A stretch of DNA of 7,708 nt, taken from Chitinophagales bacterium (GTDB lineage Bacteria > Bacteroidota > Bacteroidia > Chitinophagales > UBA2359). Shown piece by piece: positions 1 through 7,000 of the stretch. Location of the stretch: contig JAHDIA010000170.1 of the NCBI GenBank assembly GCA_020631035.1, positions 1 to 7,708 on the forward strand. Direction: 5' to 3'. Every line of letters starts with the position of its first letter. Position 1 is the stretch's first letter. Under the pieces are notes generated by a model, which was not told the origin of the DNA, made no database searches, and worked only from the letters and a program-made list of their open reading frames with translations. Made by a program: the position numbers and the translations under genes.

Positions 1-930
1 AACTTATTGGGTAGCCGTCGCTTTCTTATCATCGATGAAGCACAAAAAGTTGAGGACATTGGCAATATTCTAAAATTAATGGTAGATGAGATTGAGGGAT
101 TAAAGATTTTGGTAACTGGTTCATCTGCTTTTGACATCAACAAATATATGGGCGAACCATTGACTGGCAGAAAAAAAACGTTCAATTTGTATACCTTGTC
201 AGAACAAGAATTGACACAAATTGAAGATTCCATTTCACGGTTTGCCAATTTGCAACAAAGATTAATTTATGGTAATTACCCAGAACTGATTCAGTTTACA
301 GATGTGGAAGATAAGAGAGATTATTTGCAAGAATTGGTTAATTCCTATTTACTTAAAGACATTCTGGAATATGATAACATTAGAAACTCTGACAAAATAT
401 TTGACTTATTAAGACTAATTGCCTTTCAAGTTGGTTCCGAAGTTTCTTATAATGAGCTTGGTCGTCAATTGTCTATGAGTAAAAATACAATTGAAAAATA
501 TTTGGACTTGTTATCAAAAGTATATGTTTTGCATTCGGTAAGTGCTTTTAGCAGAAATTTAAGAAAAGAAATTGTTAAAGGCAAACGCTGGTATTTCTAC
601 GACAATGGCTTACGAAATATATTAATTGGTAATATGAATCCTATAGCACTTAGAAATGATATAGGAGCTTTATGGGAAAATTATATTATTGGAGAACGCA
701 TCAAGTACCAAAAATACAATCGGATGTTGGTGTATAACTATTTTTGGCGCACTTATGACCAACAAGAAATAGATTGGGTTGAAGATAGAGGTGGTATACT
801 TCATGCTTATGAATTCAAATGGAATCCCAAACGCAGTGCAAAAGAACCAGTGGCTTGGAAGAATGCCTATCCTAACTCTACATTCCAACTTATCAACAGG
901 GAAAATTATTGGGAATGGATTGGAGCATAG
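1..930 (+). CDS. AAA-family ATPase with DUF4143 C-terminal half, 5'-truncated by the window
   Basis: Frame 1 is open from the first base and stops with TAG at 928-930, so 309 codons are visible and the true start is upstream. A TTG at 7-9 is not a believable start because it would begin just before Walker B. Visible in order: Walker B (FLIIDEAQ, 22-45, Asp-Glu at 34-39), a sensor-like VTGSS (112-126), the family-typical LTGR followed by a 'YTLSEQEL' segment (about 160-210), a winged-helix-like segment (about 442-540), then an EID (766-774) and YEFK (808-819) pair resembling the PD-(D/E)xK nuclease core. This order matches the AAA_14 plus DUF4143 family, which is abundant in Bacteroidota and lacks a well-defined cellular role. 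Walker A must lie before the window. No neighbour suggests a function: the only visible gene converges on it. Sampled lines are near 30% GC, lower than the neighbouring gene. Family assignment is confident; enzymatic activity is inference. Confidence 0.9.
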   Translation, partial: NLLGSRRFLIIDEAQKVEDIGNILKLMVDEIEGLKILVTGSSAFDINKYMGEPLTGRKKTFNLYTLSEQELTQIEDSISRFANLQQRLIYGNYPELIQFTDVEDKRDYLQELVNSYLLKDILEYDNIRNSDKIFDLLRLIAFQVGSEVSYNELGRQLSMSKNTIEKYLDLLSKVYVLHSVSAFSRNLRKEIVKGKRWYFYDNGLRNILIGNMNPIALRNDIGALWENYIIGERIKYQKYNRMLVYNYFWRTYDQQEIDWVEDRGGILHAYEFKWNPKRSAKEPVAWKNAYPNSTFQLINRENYWEWIGA

Positions 931-943
931 TTCAAAAATAAAA

Positions 944-975
944 AAATCCCGCACCTTCTAGGAGATGCGGGATTT
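944..975. terminator. Bidirectional intrinsic terminator between convergent genes
   Basis: A perfect 10-bp stem (AAATCCCGCA at 944-953 with TGCGGGATTT at 966-975) encloses a 12-nt loop. Read on the minus strand, the GC-rich stem runs into seven T, one A and five T (complement of 946-934), a very good U-tract for ending the giant surface-protein transcript. Read on the plus strand it is followed by ATTTTATA, a weaker but usable tract, and it begins 14 nt after the ATPase stop codon. One hairpin therefore probably serves both genes, more strongly for the minus-strand one. Confidence 0.88.
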
Positions 976-991
976 ATTTTATACTTGATTT

Positions 992-1061
992 AAAGGTGTC
1001 ACCTTTGATAGATTTCTCTTTTTTGGCTAGTATATACTAGTTAAAAAGGTGACGCCTTTTT
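992..1061. repeat. Nested inverted-repeat element, possibly REP-like
   Basis: Two near-palindromes face each other: AAAGGTGTCACCTTT (992-1006; 7-bp arms, 1-nt centre) and the segment 1043-1061 (AAAAAGG, five bases, CCTTTTT). Each can fold alone. They are also reverse complements of one another over 15 bp (992-1006 with 1045-1059), with a single T/G wobble. They could therefore form one long stem with a 38-nt loop that contains a further palindrome at 1027-1040. The element lies between the giant gene's stop codon and the terminator, so it is transcribed in that gene's 3' UTR. This mutually exclusive hairpin architecture resembles REP/BIME intergenic elements, but no transposase is visible and the family assignment is a guess. 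Confidence 0.6.
1027..1040. repeat. Perfect 14-bp palindrome CTAGTATATACTAG
   Basis: The 14 bases equal their own reverse complement, and two possible G-U pairs extend the symmetry on the plus-strand RNA (1025-1026 with 1041-1042). It sits in the loop formed when the flanking 15-bp arms pair. It could be the apical part of a three-way structure or a dimeric protein site. Nothing in the window identifies a binding protein. Confidence 0.6.
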
Positions 1062-1069
1062 CTTAAGTA

Positions 1070-4000
1070 TTATTCCTTGATGAACTTCTTGGTAAGGATG
1101 TTATCACCATCTTTGACTGACAAGAAATACACCCCTACTGGATAAGTTGAAATGTCCAATTTGAGGGTGTTGATGCCCTCTATGGTTTCGTAATCTCTAC
1201 TGGCAATTAGTTTACCTACTGCATCGTAGATTTCCATTTCTACATCTCCTTTGGTATTGGCTCCGTACTCGATGGTTACAAAGTTTTGGGCAGGAACTGG
1301 GCTGATGTTTAAGACCGTTGTTCCTTCGTCGCCTCTCCACAATGTTACCACTCTTGAAGTATGGATTGTACCATTGAAATCTTGCTGATCTAGACGGTAA
1401 TAGCTGTACCCCATTGGAGCATCCTTATCTAAGAAGTTGTACTCTTTGATGGTGTTGCTATTGCCTGCACCTGGCTGCTCGTTGATGAGTTCAAAGTTTT
1501 GACCATCTATAGAGCGCATCAGCTTGAATGCCTCATTTTCACGTTCACTGGCAGTTGTCCAGAATAAGAAGTTGCCCTCTTCTTGAGCTTCTCCGTCGAA
1601 ACGCATCAATTCAACAGAAGTAACGATACAGTCTACCAAAGTTTCTCCAACTGTTGTGCTACACTCTGGATGATCGGTAATGCTTACAGTGATCGAATAA
1701 CCTTCCCCTTCAACGAATGGACCGAATGAGTAGTTAGGACCAGCTTCACCAGTCACGACTTCGCCAGTCGTATTATCGGTCAAGGTATATCCATTCTCGC
1801 CTGCGTCACCTCCACCGAATGTTACCAATACGTGGTAGCTTCCATCATTGCTACAAATAGCAGAAGGAACAGCTATAAAGCCAGCACAGAAATCGGTAAA
1901 GATACCTGCATCAAAGCTTAGGTCTGTATCTCCTTCAGCAACAGTAAACAAGTCTGTTGTACCATCTGGATTAACATCACTGTCAATTTCGTCGTCGTCA
2001 CCCGTATTGCTAGAGGTCAACATATAGCCATCTGGCAAGAAGAATTCTAGATAGTAAGTACCTGGAGCAATGTCGTTGAAGTTGTAGTTACCATCAATAT
2101 CGGTAGCAGTTTGTGATACAAACTCACCATCCTCGGTATACAAGATAACGATTACCCCTCCGACACCCATTTCGCCTTCGTCTTGGATGCCATTTTGGTT
2201 TTCATCTTCCCATACAAAGTTGCCAATGCTGAGTACAACACCTTCTGCACAATCTTCGACTGTGACATCGGCAGTGTATACATTGTCGGCACATTGTCCT
2301 GAACCAGTGATGGTGTAAGTATAGGTGAATGTTCCTTCGCCTAGTGTTGCACCGTCAAGCTCTGTTACTGTATTGCCATTAGCATCAGTAAAGGTGCCTG
2401 CTGTTGAGCCATCTGCAATCAAGTCAGTCAAAGTAAGTGTGCTTGTACCTTCACTAGCATCTGTACAAATGCTGGCATTTGTTAAAGTAGCTGTTGCTGT
2501 TGGAGCAGCAACTATGACTGCTACTTGAACTCCTTCACTTTCACAAGAGCCATCTGTTGCTGTTACCCAAACAAGAGCAGCAGCACCTGGATCGTAAGAA
2601 GTAGCATTTGCCAATAAGTTGGTCAAGTCAGCATCGCTATAGAAGTTGTAAGTTACTTCCCCACCATTGCCACCACCAGATGGAATGATTTCGGTAGCAC
2701 CTTCGCCTTCACAAATGTCAATATTCGCAACGCTTGGAGCTTCAAATCCTTCACAAGGATCAGGTACAAAACAATCTTCAACAGTAACAGTGGTTGTGTA
2801 TACATTATTGGTACACTCACCTTCGCCTGCTACTGTGTAAGTATAGGTATAAGTTCCTGCACCCAATACAGCACCATCTACACTGGTTACTTCGTTTCCG
2901 TCGGCATCGGTAAAGGTTCCTGCTGCCGAATCTGCTGTAAGCAATTCTGATAGTGTAAGTGTTGATGTGCCTTCTGTAGCATCGTCACAAAGAAGTCCAG
3001 TTTCCAAACTAGCTGTTCCAGTAGCCGCAGAAACATTGACACTTACGGCAACAGCTTCACTCTGACAACTTGCATTGATGGCCACTACCCAAACAATCAC
3101 TGATGTACCAGGATCGTAGGAAGCACCCACTGCCAACTCAGTCGTTAAATCAATGTCGCCATAGAATACATATGCAACTTCCCCACCATTGCCACCACCA
3201 GATGGAATGATTTCGGTAGAGCCTTCTCCTTCACAAACACTGATGTCTGTTACGGTTGGAACTTCAAAGTTTTCGCAAGGATCAACCACATTACAATCGA
3301 CCACTCCTATAGTAAATGTATAGACATTGTCGGCACAACCATCTGGGCTTGTTACTGTATAAGTGTAATCGTATGAACCTACGCCTAGTACTTCTCCATC
3401 TACATCTGTTACAACATTACCGTCAGCATCGGTAAAGGTTCCTGTATCATCTCCAAATACGATTAATGCTTCTAGTGGCAATGTTGTATTGCCTTCAGTT
3501 GGATTGTCACATATATTTGCTCCTGTAACACTTGCAATAGGAGTTACATTCACTGTTACGCTTACTTCAACTGCTGTACTCACACAGAAATCGTCGCTTG
3601 CTGTTACATAAACTGTTGCTGAAGCAGCAGGGTCGTAAGATGTACCACTTGCCAATAAATCAGTCAAGGCAGCATCACTGTAGAAGTTGTAAGTTACTGT
3701 TCCGCCTAGTCCTCCACCAGATGGAAGGATTTCGCTTGAGCCTTCGCCTTCACATACGGTAATGTCTGCAACTGTAGGAGCAGCAAAGCCATCACAAACC
3801 ACACAGTCTTCAACTATTACAGTAGTCGTATATGTATTGTCTGCACATTCACCTATAGCAGTAAGTGTATATGTATAGGTATAAGTTCCTGCACCCAAAG
3901 CTGTACCATCTAACTCTGTTACGACATTGCCATCAGCATCCGTAAAGACACCTGTATTGTCTTCATCTGTAATTAAGTCAGTTAATATCAATGCAGTATT

Positions 4001-7000
4001 TCCTTCATTGGTTACATCACAAAGTGTGGCAGTTGTCAATGTAGCAGTAGCTGTAGCAGGAGACACAGAGACAGTTACTTCAATCGCTGTACTTTCACAT
4101 CCTACTGCATTGCTAGCTGTTACATAAACAGTTGCAGTAGTAATAGGATCATAAGAAGCTCCACTCGCCAATAAGTCGGTCAAATCTACATCGTTGTAGA
4201 AGTTGTAAGTTACTTCTCCACCATTGCCACCTCCACTTGGGATGATTTCAGTATTAGCTTCGCCTTCACATATGCTAATGTTGTCAGCAGTTGGTGCCTC
4301 AAAGCCATCACAAAGATTGCCAGGAGCACAATCAATTACAGTAATTGTGAAACTATAAGTATTGCTAGGACATCCATTGATGCCTGGTGTAGTATAAGTA
4401 TAACTATAAGTTCCTTCACCCAATGTTGCACCATCTACAGTAGATACCCCATTGCCATCGGCATCAACAAAGCTACCATTGGTAAATCCAGTGACGATTA
4501 ATTCGTTCAAGACTGCGGTCGAAGTACCTTCTAATTCATCGGTACACAATTCTACATTATCTGGTAATTCAGCTGTCAAGTTTGGTGTAAAAGCAACAGA
4601 TACTGAAACAGCCTCACTTTCACAAATACCATCTGTAGCTGTTACCCAGACTTCTGCTGTAGCAGCTGGATCATACGAACTACCACTAGCCAATAATGTT
4701 GTCAATGCTGCATCATCATAGAAATTGTAAGATACAGTTTCTCCATTGCCACCGCCAGATGGAATGATTTCAGAACCACCTTCTCCTTCACACAATGCAA
4801 TGTTGTTCAGCATAGGTGCTTCAAATCCTTCACAAGGATCGGTTTCTGTACAATCCAAAACATTGACTTGTATGGTATAGCTGGCAAATGGACAAGCATT
4901 TGAACCAGCAGCAGGCAATATTACCAAAGTATAGCTTGCTGTACTGTCTACTCCAATACTTGCTCCACTAATTGTTGGGAAGAACAATAAGTCACCATTG
5001 CCATCTTCCCAGAAAGTAGAACCTCCATTGAAAGGTCCTTCTATAATCAAATCATTTAAATTGATAGACTCTGGAAGAGATGCCCCATCTACATTGCATA
5101 AAGTAACAGAAGATTGTACAGTAGCTGTAGGCGGTATTGCTACAGAAACAGATACAGGCACTGCTGCACTTTCGCAAGTATCAACTATAGAGCTTACCCA
5201 AATCATATCAGTGTTACCAGCTGTAGTCATTGGATCATATGTGCTACCACTTGACAATAGGTTGCTTAATGCATCGTCACCATAGAAGTTGTATGTTAAA
5301 GCAACTGCATCGGTAATCACCAAATCATCTATCAGGATTCTTTCCTCATCTGTGATAGAAATGATGCGTACCAATACATCATCTGTTTGAAGGTTGACAA
5401 GCTCAGAGAACAACATACATTCTGTACTATCTACAACAGTTGTATCTCCAACATTGACCCAGTTGGCACCACCATCTTGACTGTATTGTACTAAGAATGA
5501 TGCTGCATCGCCATTACCATTCCAATGACGGTATTGGAATTCAATTAAGCCAATACCTCCATCTTTACCATTTCCATCTATGCCTGAATACAATAAGTAA
5601 GAGTTGGCACCACTATCATCATTGAAACGAACGGCACTACCAAAGCAAGCATTTGAACCGCCTGTGATGGAATTGAACGATTCCCACATTCCACCGTTGT
5701 CATCTACATAGTTGGCTGTTGTACCATAACTTCCGTCATCCCATCCATCAAAGCTTTCTTGAATACTTTGAGAATTGAAGCCTCCACCAAAAGGTGTGAT
5801 TTCGGTACTACCTTCACCACAAAGTGCAATATCGGCAACAATAGGAGCTTGAATACCTATACAGGGATCGCCTGTACAGTTTTCTACTGTTACGACCACA
5901 TCTGCTGTAAGCCCTTCACAAGGATTACCAACATTAGGTGACAATATATAAGTAAAGAAATAAGATGCTCCAGGAATCAATGTATCACCGCTCAATACAG
6001 TTGTATCTAGTACAACACCAAAATTGTCGGTCCATACTCCAGTTCCATTATTTGGTCCATCTGTAATCAAATCATTTAAATCAAGAATTGCAGGGAAATC
6101 ACCATCTGGTGCATTACAAATAGTGATGCTGTCTTGAACCATCGCTGAAGGTGGAACAGCTACTGTCAATGTAATAGCAGTAGCAGTGCTTTCACAGTCA
6201 CCCAAAACAGTGGTTGCCCAAACAGTAGTTGAACTACCAGCCGCAGTCATTGGGTCATAAGACTGAACACCACTAGCCAAAAGGTCGGTCAAAGCTTCGT
6301 CTCCATAGAAATTGTAAGCTTCACCAGCACAAGCAGAAGGTGTATAAGTATGCATACCCCAATCATCGAAGTAATTTTGCTCTTGGACAATCCATTGATT
6401 TTGTCCTATTGCCCAATCAGCTACCCCAGACTGAACATCTGGATTACGAATCAAGGTATGATTTTGAGTAGAACCTGTACCAACTACCCAAGCACTTCCT
6501 GGATCAACATAAGGTACACCAATTACATCAACTGTTTCTCCTGTTGCTTTGTCTACAATCAAAAGAGCATCATTTCCATTGAAATGTACCGCACTTGGGA
6601 AGAATAAGCTTGTATCGGCAATTGCCAATAATGAAGGATCGGCTGCTTCATCTACAATTAAATAAACATCACCTGGAGCAATGACAGAACCAGATGCATC
6701 CAATGTATCAAAGAAAGCTCCACCATTTTTGATGGCAACGATCCAGTAGTCTCCCAAATCTATGCTTGTAGCAGTTGGGTTGTAAATTTCCAAAGCGTGA
6801 TTGCTACTTGATCCTTCAATATATTCAGAGAAGAAAATGCTTGAGCAGCTACTTCCTGCCAAATCAATCACTGTAGAACTACCGCTACAAACTGTATAGT
6901 CTGATGCTACTGGTGGCAATACAGTTGTACAATCTACTTCGCAACCACAAGCTGGTCCATTGATGCTTACTTCTTGAGGTCCTAGAATCTCATAACATCC

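Noticed and set aside
7..930. TTG at 7-9 as the start of the ATPase gene
   Set aside because: The frame is open to base 1, and starting there would remove the whole Walker A half of the domain just before Walker B. The gene is truncated by the window.
670..961. Overlapping open frames at 670-954 (-) and 779-961 (+) within the ATPase gene
   Set aside because: They overlap a well-supported coding region, have no recognisable domain, and run into the terminator hairpin.
992..1061. Ends of an insertion sequence or a transposon remnant
   Set aside because: There is no transposase fragment and no target-site duplication in the window; the structure is a compact inverted-repeat element instead.
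2249..4840. Regular 510-525-nt periodicity as a possible CRISPR or satellite array
   Set aside because: The period is protein-domain sized, the frame stays open throughout, and there are no short direct repeats separated by unique spacers.
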